Below are positions 53,202 through 62,355 of a stretch of 64,000 bases of DNA, in pieces. The position numbers and the translations under genes are program-made. How positions within the stretch are numbered: position 1 is the stretch's first letter; each line of letters starts with the position of its first letter. The notes under the pieces are model-generated. The model was not told where the DNA came from, did no database searches, and saw nothing but the letters and a program-made list of their open reading frames with translations. This DNA is from Nonomuraea gerenzanensis (lineage in GTDB: Bacteria; Actinomycetota; Actinomycetes; Streptosporangiales; Streptosporangiaceae), in assembly GCF_020215645.1 (NCBI RefSeq), contig NZ_CP084058.1:8990001-9054000 (forward strand), in the 5' to 3' direction.

Positions 53202-56200
53202 TCAGGGCGTGAGCTTCTCCAGCGCCTTGGCGATCCGCTTCTCCGACACAGGCGTGGGAGTGCCGAGCGTCTGGGCGAAGAAGCTCACCCGCAGCTCCTC
53301 GATCATCCACCGGATCTCCACCACGTCCGGATCCCCGCGCCGCGCCGGATGCAGCCGCTCCAGCACGTCGTGATAGTCGTCCTCGACCTTGTGCACCCGG
53401 TCCATCCACTCCTGATCCCGCCACGGCTCCTCGGGCAGCTTGGTGAGCCGGCGGTCGATCGCCCGGATGTATCGCAGGATGTCCGACAGCCGCCGATAGC
53501 CGGTGGCCGTCACGAAGCCCGCGTACACGAGCTTGCCGAGCTGGTCCCGTACGTCCCGCGTGGCCGCACCGGCCCGCAGGGTGTCCAGGCGCACGTTCGA
53601 CTCGTGCCAGACGCTGAGGATCTGCTCCACCTTCGCCAGCACGTCCTGCGCCGTGTCGTACAGGTGGGCCCGCACGTGCTGGTAGAGGCGGTCGAAGCCG
53701 ACCGGGTCCCAGGCCGGGCCGCCGGCGTCGAGCATGAGCTTGTCGACGGCGGCGTTGACCACGTCGTCGAACAGGGCCACCGCGCCGCCGTGGGGGCTGC
53801 GTGACAGGGCCAGCTTGGCCTGGTTGGACAGGCCGCCGAGCAGCGACTTGGCCGGGTTGGTGACGTTGAGCAGGAGCAGGCGGCGCACGCCGGGCCAGTG
53901 GGAGCGGCGCTGCTCGGCCTGGGTCTCGAAGATCTTGATGGAGACGGAGTCGCCCGCGTCCACCAGGGCCGGGTAGCCCTTCATGCGGCCCTGCTCGAAG
54001 ACCTTGGGCAGGGTGCCGAAGCTCCAGGTGTGCAGGCCGGTCTGCTCCAGGTCGTCGCCCGCCTGGGAGAGGGTCTGGCGCAGGCGGGGCGCCAGGCGGC
54101 GCTTGAGCGCGTCGAGGTCCTTGTCCTCGGCCACCGTGCGCCTGCGCTCGTCGATCACCCGGTAGGTGATACGCAGGTGGTCGGGCACCTGGTCGAGCTG
54201 CCAGGCGTCGCGCGGCACCCGGATGCCCGTCAGGCGCAGCAGCTCGCGTTCGACGGCCTCCAGCAGCGGCTCGGCACCCTGCTTGACGCCGGCGAGCACC
54301 TGCTTGGCGTAGTTGGGGGCGGGCACGAAGTTGCGGCGCAGGTTCTTCGGCAGGGAGCGGATCAGCGCGGTGATCAGCTCCTCGCGCAGGCCGGGGATCT
54401 GCCAGTCGAAGCCGTCGGAGCTGACCTGGTTGAGCACCTGGAGCGGCACGTGCACGGTGACGCCGTCGGCGTCGGCGCCCGGCTCGAACTGGTAGGTCAG
54501 CTTCATCCGCTGGCCGAGCTGTTTCCAGGTGTCGGGGTAGTCGCGGGCGCTGATGTCGGCACCCTCGTTGACCAGCATCTCCGGCGAGAACGTGAGCAGG
54601 TCCGGCTGCTCCTGCCTGGCCTGCTTCCACCAGGAGTCGAAGTGGCGGGCCGAGACCACCTCGGCCGGCACCCGCTGGTCGTAGAAGTCGAACAGGGCCT
54701 CGTCGTCGACCATGATGTCGCGGCGGCGGGCGCGGTTCTCCAGCTCCTCGACCTCGCCGAGCAGCCGGCGGTTGTCCTTGAGGAACTTGTGGTGGGTGTC
54801 CCAGTCGCCCTCGACCAGCGCGTGCCTGATGAACAGCTCGCGCGACAGGTCGGGGTCGATGCGGCCGTAGTTGACCTTGCGGCCGGTCACCAGCGGCACG
54901 CCGTACAGCGTGACCTTCTCCAGGGCGATCACGGCGCCCTGGTTCTTCTCCCAGTGCGGCTCGGAGTAGGTGCGCTTGACGAGGTGCTGGGCGAGCGGCT
55001 CGACCCAGTCGGGCTCGATCTTGGCGTTGACCCTGGCCCACAGGCGGGAGGTCTCGACGAGCTCGGCCGACATGATCCACTGCGGCTGCTTCTTGGCCAG
55101 CGCCGAGCCGGGGAAGATGGCGAAGCGGGCGTTGCGGGCGCCGAGGTACTCCTGGATCGGCCTGCGCCCGTCGGCGCCACGCTTCTCGATCACGTCCTTG
55201 ACGCCGATGTGCGACAGCAGGCCGACCAGCAGCGAGGTGTGCACGTGGTGCGGGTCGGCCGGGCTGCTGTTGGGGTGGGCGCCGAGCGACTGGCGGATCT
55301 GGCTGTAGATGTCCTGCCACTCGCGTACGCGCAGGTAGTTGAGGAACTCGGCCTTGCACAGCCGGCGGAACGCGCTGGAGGACAGCTCCTGCTGCTTCTC
55401 GCGCAGGTAGTTCCACAGGTTGAGGTAGGCCAGGAAGTCGGACTCGGGGTCGGCGAAGCGGCGGTGCTTCTCGTCGGCCTGCTGCTGCTTGTCGGAGGGG
55501 CGCTCGCGCGGGTCCTGGATGGACAGGGCGGCGGCGATCACCATGACCTCGCGCAGGCAGCCGTTCTTCTCGGCCTCCAGGACCATGCGGCCCAGGCGCG
55601 GGTCCACCGGGAGCTGCGCGAGCTTGCGGCCGACGCCGGTCAGCTTGTTCTGGGCGTCGAACGCGCCCAGCTCGTGCAGCAGGCTGACGCCGTCCTTGAC
55701 CTGGCGGCGGTCGGGCGGCTCGACGAACGGGAACGCCTCGATGTCGCCGAGCCCGATCGAGGTCATCTGGAGGATGACGGAGGCCAGGTTGGTCCGCAGG
55801 ATCTCGGGGTCGGTGAACTCCGGCCGGCTGAGGAAGTCCTCCTCCTCGTACAGGCGGATGCAGATGCCGTCGGACGTCCGCCCGGAGCGGCCCTTGCGCT
55901 GGTTGGCGCTGGCCTGCGAGATGGGCTCGATCGGCAGGCGCTGGACCTTGGTGCGGTGGCTGTAGCGGGAGATGCGGGCGAAGCCGGGGTCCACGACGTA
56001 CTTGATGCCGGGGACGGTGAGCGAGGTCTCGGCGACGTTGGTGGCCAGCACGACGCGGCGGCCGGTGTGGCGCTGGAAGACGCGGTGCTGCTCGGCGGCG
56101 CTGAGCCGGGCGTAGAGCGGCAGGATCTCGGTGTTGCGGAACTCCGCCTTGGCCAGGGCGTCGGCGGCGTCGCGGATCTCCCGCTCGCCCGACAGGAACA

Positions 56201-57071
56201 CCAGGATGTCGCCGGGGCCCTCGCCGATCAGCTCCCTGCAGGCGTCGACGATGCCCTGCGTCTGGTCGTCGTCCTCCTCCAGCGGCCGGTAGCGCACCTC
56301 GACGGGGTAGGTGCGGCCGGAGACCTCGATGATCGGCGCGTCGTCGAAGTGGCGGGAGAACCGCTCGGGGTCGATGGTGGCGCTGGTGATGACGACCTTG
56401 AGGTCGGGGCGCTTGGGCAGGAGCTGTTTCAGGTAGCCGAGGATGAAGTCGATGTTGAGGCTGCGCTCGTGGGCCTCGTCGATGATCAGCGTGTCGTACT
56501 GGTCGAGCAGGCGGTCGTTCTGCAGCTCGGCCAGCAGGATGCCGTCGGTCATGAGCTTGACCAGGGTGCGGTCGCTGGCCTGGTCGGTGAAGCGGACCTT
56601 GTAGCCGACCACCTCGCCGAGGCCGGTGCCGAGCTCCTCGGCGATGCGCTCGGCGACCGTGCGGGCGGCGATGCGGCGGGGCTGGGTGTGGCCGATCAGC
56701 CCGCGTACGCCCCGGCCCAGCTCCAGGCAGATCTTGGGGATCTGGGTGGTCTTGCCGGAGCCGGTCTCGCCCGCGACGATGACGACCTGGTGGTCACGGA
56801 TGGCCTCCAGGATGTCGTCCTTGCGCTGCGATACAGGCAGATTTTCCGGATATTTCACTACTGGTACGGCTTCGCGGCGCCGGACCAGCCGCTGCTCGGC
56901 GCGTTCCAGGTCGGCGAGGATCTCCGCGACGATCTTGTCGCGCGTGTCGCGGGAGCGCACGCGGCGCATGCCGTCGAGCCTGCGCCGCAACCGCCGCTGG
57001 TCGCGCGGCATGAGGTCGGGCAGGCGGGACTGGAGCTCGGCGAGTGGAGAGGACAACGAAGGCGTTCCCAT
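53202..57071 (-). CDS. hrpA: ATP-dependent RNA helicase HrpA
   Basis: A 1289-residue DEAH-box helicase, full length for HrpA. Walker A 'GETGSGKT' (101-108), 'DEAH' (198-201) and 'SAT' (230-232) start the core; the second RecA domain, the winged-helix/ratchet and OB-fold follow, and a long HrpA-specific C-terminal region (DUF3418) with 'VPLQVLNQVSSDGFDWQIPG' ends in helices. HrpA-type helicases act on RNA and ribosome-linked complexes. ATG 57071 has a GAAAG site; the longer open frame lacks one. Standing alone between the catalase and glyoxalase genes. Confidence 0.95.
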   Translation of the reverse strand: MGTPSLSSPLAELQSRLPDLMPRDQRRLRRRLDGMRRVRSRDTRDKIVAEILADLERAEQRLVRRREAVPVVKYPENLPVSQRKDDILEAIRDHQVVIVAGETGSGKTTQIPKICLELGRGVRGLIGHTQPRRIAARTVAERIAEELGTGLGEVVGYKVRFTDQASDRTLVKLMTDGILLAELQNDRLLDQYDTLIIDEAHERSLNIDFILGYLKQLLPKRPDLKVVITSATIDPERFSRHFDDAPIIEVSGRTYPVEVRYRPLEEDDDQTQGIVDACRELIGEGPGDILVFLSGEREIRDAADALAKAEFRNTEILPLYARLSAAEQHRVFQRHTGRRVVLATNVAETSLTVPGIKYVVDPGFARISRYSHRTKVQRLPIEPISQASANQRKGRSGRTSDGICIRLYEEEDFLSRPEFTDPEILRTNLASVILQMTSIGLGDIEAFPFVEPPDRRQVKDGVSLLHELGAFDAQNKLTGVGRKLAQLPVDPRLGRMVLEAEKNGCLREVMVIAAALSIQDPRERPSDKQQQADEKHRRFADPESDFLAYLNLWNYLREKQQELSSSAFRRLCKAEFLNYLRVREWQDIYSQIRQSLGAHPNSSPADPHHVHTSLLVGLLSHIGVKDVIEKRGADGRRPIQEYLGARNARFAIFPGSALAKKQPQWIMSAELVETSRLWARVNAKIEPDWVEPLAQHLVKRTYSEPHWEKNQGAVIALEKVTLYGVPLVTGRKVNYGRIDPDLSRELFIRHALVEGDWDTHHKFLKDNRRLLGEVEELENRARRRDIMVDDEALFDFYDQRVPAEVVSARHFDSWWKQARQEQPDLLTFSPEMLVNEGADISARDYPDTWKQLGQRMKLTYQFEPGADADGVTVHVPLQVLNQVSSDGFDWQIPGLREELITALIRSLPKNLRRNFVPAPNYAKQVLAGVKQGAEPLLEAVERELLRLTGIRVPRDAWQLDQVPDHLRITYRVIDERRRTVAEDKDLDALKRRLAPRLRQTLSQAGDDLEQTGLHTWSFGTLPKVFEQGRMKGYPALVDAGDSVSIKIFETQAEQRRSHWPGVRRLLLLNVTNPAKSLLGGLSNQAKLALSRSPHGGAVALFDDVVNAAVDKLMLDAGGPAWDPVGFDRLYQHVRAHLYDTAQDVLAKVEQILSVWHESNVRLDTLRAGAATRDVRDQLGKLVYAGFVTATGYRRLSDILRYIRAIDRRLTKLPEEPWRDQEWMDRVHKVEDDYHDVLERLHPARRGDPDVVEIRWMIEELRVSFFAQTLGTPTPVSEKRIAKALEKLTP

Positions 57072-57164
57072 ACTGCTTTCAGGATATTTGAGCCCCGCGT
57101 CCCCGGAGCCAACCGCCCATGGTGCCTGACGCGCCCGCCTCGCGCATCCCAATATCGCCCGTGT

Positions 57165-57524
57165 CTAGCGATCGTGGATCGTGACCACGTACCCGTCGGG
57201 GTCGGCGAAGCTGAACGTCCGCCCGAAGGGGCCGTCCACCGGCGGGGTCACGATCGGCACGCCCGCCGCCTGGAGCTCGTCGTGCAGCCGCTGGGCGTCG
57301 CCTGCCTTGAGCCAGAGCGCGACGCCGGTCCCGGGGCGCTCGGGCAGCTCCACGCCGGGCAGCGGCTCGCGTACGGCGAAGGCGATGGGCTCGGTGGCGA
57401 ACACGATCGCGTGCGGCGGGCTCACCGGGCTGCGTTCGAGCCCGAGGCGGGTCTCGTAGAAGGCGGCAGCCTGGTCGAGGTCGCGGACCTGCAGGGCGAC
57501 GAAGTCGATTCCGGTGACGGTCAT
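57165..57524 (-). CDS. Glyoxalase/bleomycin resistance (VOC) protein
   Basis: A 119-residue VOC-fold protein. The paired beta-alpha-beta units are 'GIDFVALQVRDLDQAAAFYE' and 'TFSFADPDGYVVTIHD'. Metal ligand positions look divergent, so activity cannot be assigned. It is divergent from a MarR gene, with two matching palindromes between them, so it is probably induced by the MarR ligand and may bind or detoxify that compound. AAAGAGAG lies before the ATG at 57524. Confidence 0.88.
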   Translation of the reverse strand: MTVTGIDFVALQVRDLDQAAAFYETRLGLERSPVSPPHAIVFATEPIAFAVREPLPGVELPERPGTGVALWLKAGDAQRLHDELQAAGVPIVTPPVDGPFGRTFSFADPDGYVVTIHDR

Positions 57525-57538
57525 GGCACTCTCTTTCC

Positions 57539-57556
57539 ATGTCAGAGTTTTGACAT
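57539..57556. promoter_or_regulatory. MarR operator 1 (glyoxalase side)
   Basis: ATGTCAGAGTTTTGACAT is an 18-bp imperfect palindrome 15 bp upstream of the glyoxalase start. It shares ATGTCAGA and TGACAT with the perfect palindrome at 57567-57584; the two centres are 28 bp apart. Binding by the adjacent MarR is inferred. Confidence 0.75.
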
Positions 57557-57566
57557 TAGCGAGCAT

Positions 57567-57584
57567 ATGTCAGAATTCTGACAT
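57567..57584. promoter_or_regulatory. MarR operator 2, overlapping the marR start codon
   Basis: ATGTCAGAATTCTGACAT is a perfect 18-bp palindrome. Its last bases include the first two of the MarR start codon (57583), so bound protein would cover the initiation site or the start of a leaderless transcript. Strong evidence for autoregulation. Confidence 0.8.
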
Positions 57585-58020
57585 GACGCAAGACGATGCC
57601 ACCCGGACCGTCGGCTACCAGCTCAAGCGCGTGCAGGCCGCCCTCAGGGCCGTCATGGACGCCGCCCTGCGCGCCCACGGGCTCACCACACCGCAGTACG
57701 TGTGCCTGGAGCTGCTCGGACGGCAGCCCCAGCTGTCGAACGCGGAGCTGGCGCGCGGGGCGTTCGTGACGCGGCAGTCGATGAACGTGGTGCTGCGCAA
57801 CCTGGAGGAGGCGGGGCTGGTCACGCGGCCCGCCACGGCTCCCTCGGGGCGCGCGCTGCCCACGCGGCTGACGGAGGCGGGGGAACGGGTGCTGGAGGCG
57901 GCCAGGGCCGACGTGCTGGCGATCGAGCGGCGGATGACGTCGGGGCTGGGCCGGGCTGAGACGGAGGTGCTGCTGCGGCAGCTCGACGGCATGGCCGAGG
58001 CGCTGTCCGGCCCGGAGTGA
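57583..58020 (+). CDS. MarR-family transcriptional regulator (glyoxalase-linked)
   Basis: A 145-residue regulator: 'GYQLKRVQAALRAVMDAALR' at the dimer end, 'LGRQPQLSNAELARGAFVTR' and 'QSMNVVLRNLEEAGLVTRPA' in the winged helix, and 'PSGRALPTRLTEAGERVLEA' in the wing. No ribosome binding site precedes the ATG, because that DNA is operator, so the message may be leaderless. It is divergent from the VOC gene; the two 18-bp palindromes between them are likely its sites. Confidence 0.9.
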   Translation: MTQDDATRTVGYQLKRVQAALRAVMDAALRAHGLTTPQYVCLELLGRQPQLSNAELARGAFVTRQSMNVVLRNLEEAGLVTRPATAPSGRALPTRLTEAGERVLEAARADVLAIERRMTSGLGRAETEVLLRQLDGMAEALSGPE

Positions 58021-58023
58021 CCG

Positions 58024-58049
58024 CCTGGGTGCGCCACGCCACACCCAGG
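58024..58049. terminator. Hairpin between marR and ppgK
   Basis: CCTGGGTG and CACCCAGG are perfect 8-bp arms around a 10-base loop in the 57-bp gap between the convergent MarR and polyphosphate glucokinase genes. Confidence 0.65.
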
Positions 58050-58077
58050 CGCGCCGGAGATCGGGTGCCGTCAGGCG

Positions 58078-58812
58078 TCAGTGGACGCGTTGCATGCGGC
58101 CCGCCGCCGCGCGGGCGGCCCCGATGATCCCCGCCTGGTTCTGCAGCGCGGCGGGCACCACCGGGGTGTCCAGCCGGACGTGCGGCAGGAACTTGTCCGC
58201 CTTCTTGCTGACACCCCCGCCGATGACGATCAGCGACGGGGAGAACAACATCTCGACGTGGCGCAGGTAGTCCTCCACCCGCTCGGCCCACTTCTCCCAG
58301 CTCAGGTCGTGCTTCTCCCTGGCCCGGTCGGAGGCGTGGTGCTCGGCCTCCTTGCCGTTCAGCTCCAGGTGCCCCAGCTCGGTGTTGGGCACCAGCGTGC
58401 CGTCCACGAACAGGGCGCTGCCGATCCCGGTGCCGAAGGTCAGCATCAGGATCGTCCCCCGCCGCTCCCGCCCCACGCCGAAGCGCATCTCGGCCAGCCC
58501 GGCGGCGTCGGCGTCGTTGAGCACGGTGGCCCCGCCGAACAGCTGCGCCGCGTCCACCCCCACCCAGGAGCGGTCCACGTTGGCGGCCGTCTTGATCACC
58601 CCGTTCACCACGACCCCGGGGAAGGTCACCCCGACCGGACCGGTCCATCCGAAATGGCGGGAGATCGTCTCGACCACCGCGGCCACCTCGTCGGGAGCCG
58701 ACGGCTGCGGTGTGGGAATGCGGAGCCGCTCTTCGAGCAGCTCACCGGCCTCTGTGTCGACGGGCGCGCCCTTGATCCCGGAGCCGCCGATGTCGATGCC
58801 CAGCACGTTCAT
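58078..58812 (-). CDS. ppgK: Polyphosphate glucokinase
   Basis: A 244-residue ROK-type sugar kinase, phosphorylating glucose with polyphosphate (and often ATP). '[20 protein letters not shown]' is the phosphate loop of the PpgK group, '[20 protein letters not shown]' and '[14 protein letters not shown]' contact glucose, and '[20 protein letters not shown]' is a second phosphate loop. '[20 protein letters not shown]' is typical of PpgK. The enzyme is characteristic of actinobacteria. It is a single gene between convergent and divergent neighbours. Confidence 0.95.
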   Translation of the reverse strand: MNVLGIDIGGSGIKGAPVDTEAGELLEERLRIPTPQPSAPDEVAAVVETISRHFGWTGPVGVTFPGVVVNGVIKTAANVDRSWVGVDAAQLFGGATVLNDADAAGLAEMRFGVGRERRGTILMLTFGTGIGSALFVDGTLVPNTELGHLELNGKEAEHHASDRAREKHDLSWEKWAERVEDYLRHVEMLFSPSLIVIGGGVSKKADKFLPHVRLDTPVVPAALQNQAGIIGAARAAAGRMQRVH

Positions 58813-58921
58813 GACTGTCTATCTTCCCCGCAGACGCAAATAACTCTATTTCTGGACCGGCTGAACCCCGACTCTTCCCTCCGCGTATCTCGCGTCACAA
58901 GCGCTAACTAGGAGGCAACGG

Positions 58922-60067
58922 ATGCGGCCACGCATCATCACACTCTGCGCTGTTGCGGTCGTCTTGGGAGCGACTCTCACCTCTCCCGCACACGCCACCA
59001 CCAGGACGCGATTCGACGTCATCAACCTTGTGTCGGACGTTCAGGGCAAAGCCCCGGTCACCGACCCCAAGGTCGTCAACCCGTGGGGCCTGGCCATGGG
59101 CAAGACACTGTGGGTCTCGAACACCGGCACCGGTAGTGCCACCGTCTACTCCGGCACGGGCAAGAAGGAGCAGACGGAGGTGGCCATCCCGGGCGGAGCC
59201 CCGACCGGCCAGGTGTTCAACCCCGGTGAGGGCTTCACCGTCAAGGGCAAGCCCGCCACGTTCATCTTCTCCAGCCCGAGCGGCGCTATCAGCGGCTGGA
59301 ACGCCGAGGCCGACCCGGCCAACGCGATCATCGCGGCCTTCACCCGCGGCGCCGACTACAAGGGGCTGGAGCTCGTCCAGACCGAGGACGAGGCGTTCCT
59401 GCTGGCCGCGGACTTCGCCAGCGGGCGCATCCACGCCTTCGACGAGGACTTCCGGCGCATCCCGCTGGGCCGGTCGCAGTTCAGGGACCGGGCACTGCCG
59501 AAGGGCTACCACGCCTACAACGTGGCGGTGGCCAACGGCAACATCTGGGTCGCCTACGCCCTGCGTGACCCGAGCACCGGCAAGCCGGTCTTCGGCAACG
59601 GCAAGGGCTTCGTCAGCCGCTTCAACGCCAGCGGGCGCCTGACGGGCCGCATCTCCCGCGTCGGGCTGAACGCCCCCTGGGGCATCACCGCCGCGCCCAA
59701 GGGCTGGAGCCAGTACAGGAACGCGCTGCTGGTCGGCAACTTCGGCGACGGCACCGTCCACGCCTACCGCAGCGGCCGGCACCTGGGCGCGCTGCGCACC
59801 TCCGACGGCAAGCCGGTCGTGCTGCCCGGCCTCTGGGACCTCGAGCCCGGCACCGCCGCCACCGGCGGCGAGAGCGCGCTGTGGTTCTCCGCCGGCATCG
59901 ACGGCACCAAGCACGGCCTGATCGGGGTCATCGCCCCGCAGGGCACGAAGGTGAGCTCCAACGGGGCGGCGAGCACGCCGTCGAGCAGCCCGTCGCACCC
60001 CGCGGGCCACCAGTCGAGCGCTCCCAATACCCAGCCGTCCTCCCAGAATCCGTACGGCGGGTACTGA
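58922..60067 (+). CDS. Secreted TIGR03118 family protein
   Basis: A 381-residue exported protein. A signal peptide (cleavage near AHA at about 26) is followed by the TIGR03118 domain: 'FDVINLVSDVQGKAPVTDPK', 'VVNPWGLAMGKTLWVSNTGT', 'NVAVANGNIWVAYA' and 'WDLEPGTAATGGESALWFSA'. The fold is probably a beta-propeller; function unknown. A Ser/Pro/Gln-rich tail of about 45 residues follows. AGGAGG at 6 bases gives a strong start. Monocistronic. Confidence 0.88.
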   Translation: MRPRIITLCAVAVVLGATLTSPAHATTRTRFDVINLVSDVQGKAPVTDPKVVNPWGLAMGKTLWVSNTGTGSATVYSGTGKKEQTEVAIPGGAPTGQVFNPGEGFTVKGKPATFIFSSPSGAISGWNAEADPANAIIAAFTRGADYKGLELVQTEDEAFLLAADFASGRIHAFDEDFRRIPLGRSQFRDRALPKGYHAYNVAVANGNIWVAYALRDPSTGKPVFGNGKGFVSRFNASGRLTGRISRVGLNAPWGITAAPKGWSQYRNALLVGNFGDGTVHAYRSGRHLGALRTSDGKPVVLPGLWDLEPGTAATGGESALWFSAGIDGTKHGLIGVIAPQGTKVSSNGAASTPSSSPSHPAGHQSSAPNTQPSSQNPYGGY

Positions 60068-60174
60068 CCGGCGCTCAGTCGCCGCCGCCCCCTGGCCTGG
60101 CGAGAAGCGCAGCTCGCCCAGCACGGCGAGGGGGCGGCGGTCCGTCCAGCCCGGTGGCCTCTACGTTGGAGGCC

Positions 60175-60819
60175 ATGGATGAGCAGACGTTCAGCGAGTG
60201 GCTGAGGCAGCAGTGCGAGCCGGAGTGGACGGCGGTGGTGACCCACCCGTTCGCGATGGCGATCAACGAGGGAACGGCGGCCGGCGATGCGATGCGGCGC
60301 TACCTGGAGCAGGACTTCCAGTTCGTGGACTCCTTCACGGCACTGCTCGGCGCGGCCGTGGCCGCCGCCGACACCTTCGAGGCGCGGGTGCCGTACGGCA
60401 CGTTCCTCGGGCAGGTGGCGACCACCGAGGAGAAGACGTACTTCCACCGGGCGCTGGCCGAGCTGGGCGGCCGGACCGAGGTGCCGCTGGAGCCGGTGAC
60501 GGCGGCGTTCAGGGGGCTCATGGACGAGGTGCGCCGCTCGCAGGACTACCTGCTGATCGCCGCCGTGCTGTGCGTGGCCGAGTGGTGTTACCTCGGCTGG
60601 GCCTCGCGGGCCGGCGAGCCGCTGCCGGAGAGCTTCGTCCACCGGGAGTGGATCGAGCTGCACGAGGGCGAGGAGTTCCGCGCCTGGGTGGCCTTCCTGC
60701 GCGGCGAGCTGGACCGCCTGGGCGCCGGGCTGGGCGAGGAGCGGCGCCAGGAGGTGCTGGGCGTGTTCCGGCGGGCCGTGGAGCTGGAGCGGGCCTTCTT
60801 CGACATGGCCGCCGGCTAG
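60175..60819 (+). CDS. TenA/thiaminase II-like protein
   Basis: A 214-residue all-helical protein of the TenA superfamily. 'CEPEWTAVVTHPFAMAINEG' and 'YLEQDFQFVDSFTALLGAAV' are typical (the acidic residues and Tyr positions of the pocket), 'VAEWCYLGWASRAGEPLPES' covers the usual catalytic-cysteine helix, and 'RAVELERAFFDMA' the C-terminal Glu helix. True TenA hydrolyses aminopyrimidines in thiamine salvage; this may be a TenA-like relative of other function, as no thi gene is adjacent. GGAGG is close to the ATG. Its stop shares a CTAG with the convergent HAD stop. Confidence 0.83.
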   Translation: MDEQTFSEWLRQQCEPEWTAVVTHPFAMAINEGTAAGDAMRRYLEQDFQFVDSFTALLGAAVAAADTFEARVPYGTFLGQVATTEEKTYFHRALAELGGRTEVPLEPVTAAFRGLMDEVRRSQDYLLIAAVLCVAEWCYLGWASRAGEPLPESFVHREWIELHEGEEFRAWVAFLRGELDRLGAGLGEERRQEVLGVFRRAVELERAFFDMAAG

Positions 60820-61394
60820 CTCAGGACGTCGGCCAGGTCCTGGATCGTCCGGTAGTGGACGCCGGTCATGCCCAGCGCCCTGGCGGCCTCGACGTTCGGC
60901 AGCCGGTCGTCCACGAACAGGCAGCGCCCGGGCGCGACGCCGGCCCGCTCGGCCGCGATCTCGTAGATGCGCGGGTCGGGCTTGGCCACGCCGACCCGGG
61001 CGCTGCTCACCACGTCGTCGGCGAAGTACGTCAGCCCGAGCCGGTCGATGTGCTCCTCCAGCGTGTCCATGGCGTTGGTCACGATGATCACCGGCACCCG
61101 CTCCTGCGCCCTGGCGAGCAGCGCCTTGACCTCCTCGTCCACCCAGAACTCGATGGCGATGAACTCGGCCACGGCCTGCCGCGCGCGCTCGTCGCCGCCG
61201 AGCGCCGTCACGATCGACTCGGCCCACTGCGCCTCGGTCAGGTGGCCGAGCGTCGGAGGCAGGATCAGCCCCGGGTCGAAGGCCGTCTTGCGCAGGGGCA
61301 GGCCGTAACGGGCCTCGATGTCGGCCTGGGCGGCGTGGTCGAAGTGGCGCAGCACGCCGTCGAAGTCGGTGAGAACCGCGTCAAAGGGGAGCAC
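60816..61394 (-). CDS. HAD-superfamily hydrolase (subfamily IA)
   Basis: A 192-residue phosphatase-like protein. Motif I 'AVLTDFDGVL' (nucleophile Asp), motif II 'IIVTNAMD', motif III Lys in 'VAKPDPRIYE' and motif IV 'LFVDDRLPNVEAA' are all present. Substrate unknown. The start GTG at 61394 has no clear ribosome site; the frame is open further upstream with a Cys-rich, non-homologous segment. Its stop codon overlaps that of the convergent TenA-like gene through the palindrome CTAG. Confidence 0.87.
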   Translation of the reverse strand: MLPFDAVLTDFDGVLRHFDHAAQADIEARYGLPLRKTAFDPGLILPPTLGHLTEAQWAESIVTALGGDERARQAVAEFIAIEFWVDEEVKALLARAQERVPVIIVTNAMDTLEEHIDRLGLTYFADDVVSSARVGVAKPDPRIYEIAAERAGVAPGRCLFVDDRLPNVEAARALGMTGVHYRTIQDLADVLS

Positions 61395-61506
61395 GGAACA
61401 GCATTCTGCCCCACCCCGGCACGACAGGGGTCCCCCGCCACAGGCTGCGACCCGACCGGCGGCACTACCATCTCCGAGACAGGATTCGGTATCGGAACGG
61501 TAGGGC

Positions 61507-62325
61507 ATGAGCGATCATCGGCTGCCACGCGAGCTGGGCGCCCTGTTCGCCGACGGCGGCAGGGGGCGCAGGCTGCCCGTGGCGCTGCCTCCCGGTGACG
61601 TGGTCTGGCCGGATCCCGGCTACACCGGGCAGGGGGACGCGCCGCGGCCGGCGTTCTGGATGAGCGAGGAGCCGGTGTCCGGGGCGGCCTGGACACTGCT
61701 GCGCGAATGGCACCCCCACAGCGGCCTGTGGCCGCTGCTGCTGGACGAGTCGGCACAGCCCTGGGGCGTCGGGCAGGTCGTGCCGGACGATCCGCGCCTG
61801 ATCGACCACTTCACCGCCGAGGGGTTCATGGCGGAGGTATGGCAGGAGTGGGTGGTGCAGATGCCGACGGACGCGCTGGACGAGCTGGAGCCGTACGGCG
61901 CGATCTGCCCGGGCCCGGCCGCGCCGGGCGTGCTCAAGGCCGTCCCCGGGGCAGTCGCCGACTGGCTGGCGGGCGAGCTCGCCGTCAAGGGCATGCCGCT
62001 CGGCCTGGTCGCCGCCGACCGGGGCTCCGACGCGCTGGCGGTGATGGGCTGGCAGGGCGCGCTGCACCACAACGAGTGGATGGTGCCGATGGCGGCGGTG
62101 GTGCGCAGCTGGGAGGACCGGTTCGGGGTGCGGGTGGTGAGCGTCGGGTTCAACACGCTGGAGCTGAGCGTGGCCGCGCCGCCGGTCGACTTCGAGCACG
62201 CCTTACACGTGGCGGCCGAGCACTGGACGTTCTGCCCGGACAACGTCGTGCAGGGGCCGGGGGACCTCCAGGGGTACGCCGCCCAGATCATGGGCGGACA
62301 CGCTTGGTCATTCTGGTGGGATTGA
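61507..62325 (+). CDS. DUF4253 protein
   Basis: A 272-residue protein matching the actinobacterial DUF4253 family: 'VRSWEDRFGVRVVSVGFNTL', 'AAEHWTFCPDNVVQGPGDLQ' and the ending 'GHAWSFWWD' are its hallmarks. N-terminal 'RPAFWMSEEPVSGAAWTLLR' fits too. Function unknown; the family is widespread in Streptomyces and relatives and sometimes linked to SUKH-like immunity. GGTAGGG lies before the ATG. A single gene. Confidence 0.88.
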   Translation: MSDHRLPRELGALFADGGRGRRLPVALPPGDVVWPDPGYTGQGDAPRPAFWMSEEPVSGAAWTLLREWHPHSGLWPLLLDESAQPWGVGQVVPDDPRLIDHFTAEGFMAEVWQEWVVQMPTDALDELEPYGAICPGPAAPGVLKAVPGAVADWLAGELAVKGMPLGLVAADRGSDALAVMGWQGALHHNEWMVPMAAVVRSWEDRFGVRVVSVGFNTLELSVAAPPVDFEHALHVAAEHWTFCPDNVVQGPGDLQGYAAQIMGGHAWSFWWD

Positions 62326-62355
62326 AAGACCCCTTTTACGCTACCTTTAACTTTC

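Noticed and set aside
53898..57581. Plus-strand open frame of 1227 residues opposite hrpA
   Set aside because: Low-complexity Val/Gly/Leu/Asp composition with no motif; the helicase on the minus strand is complete.
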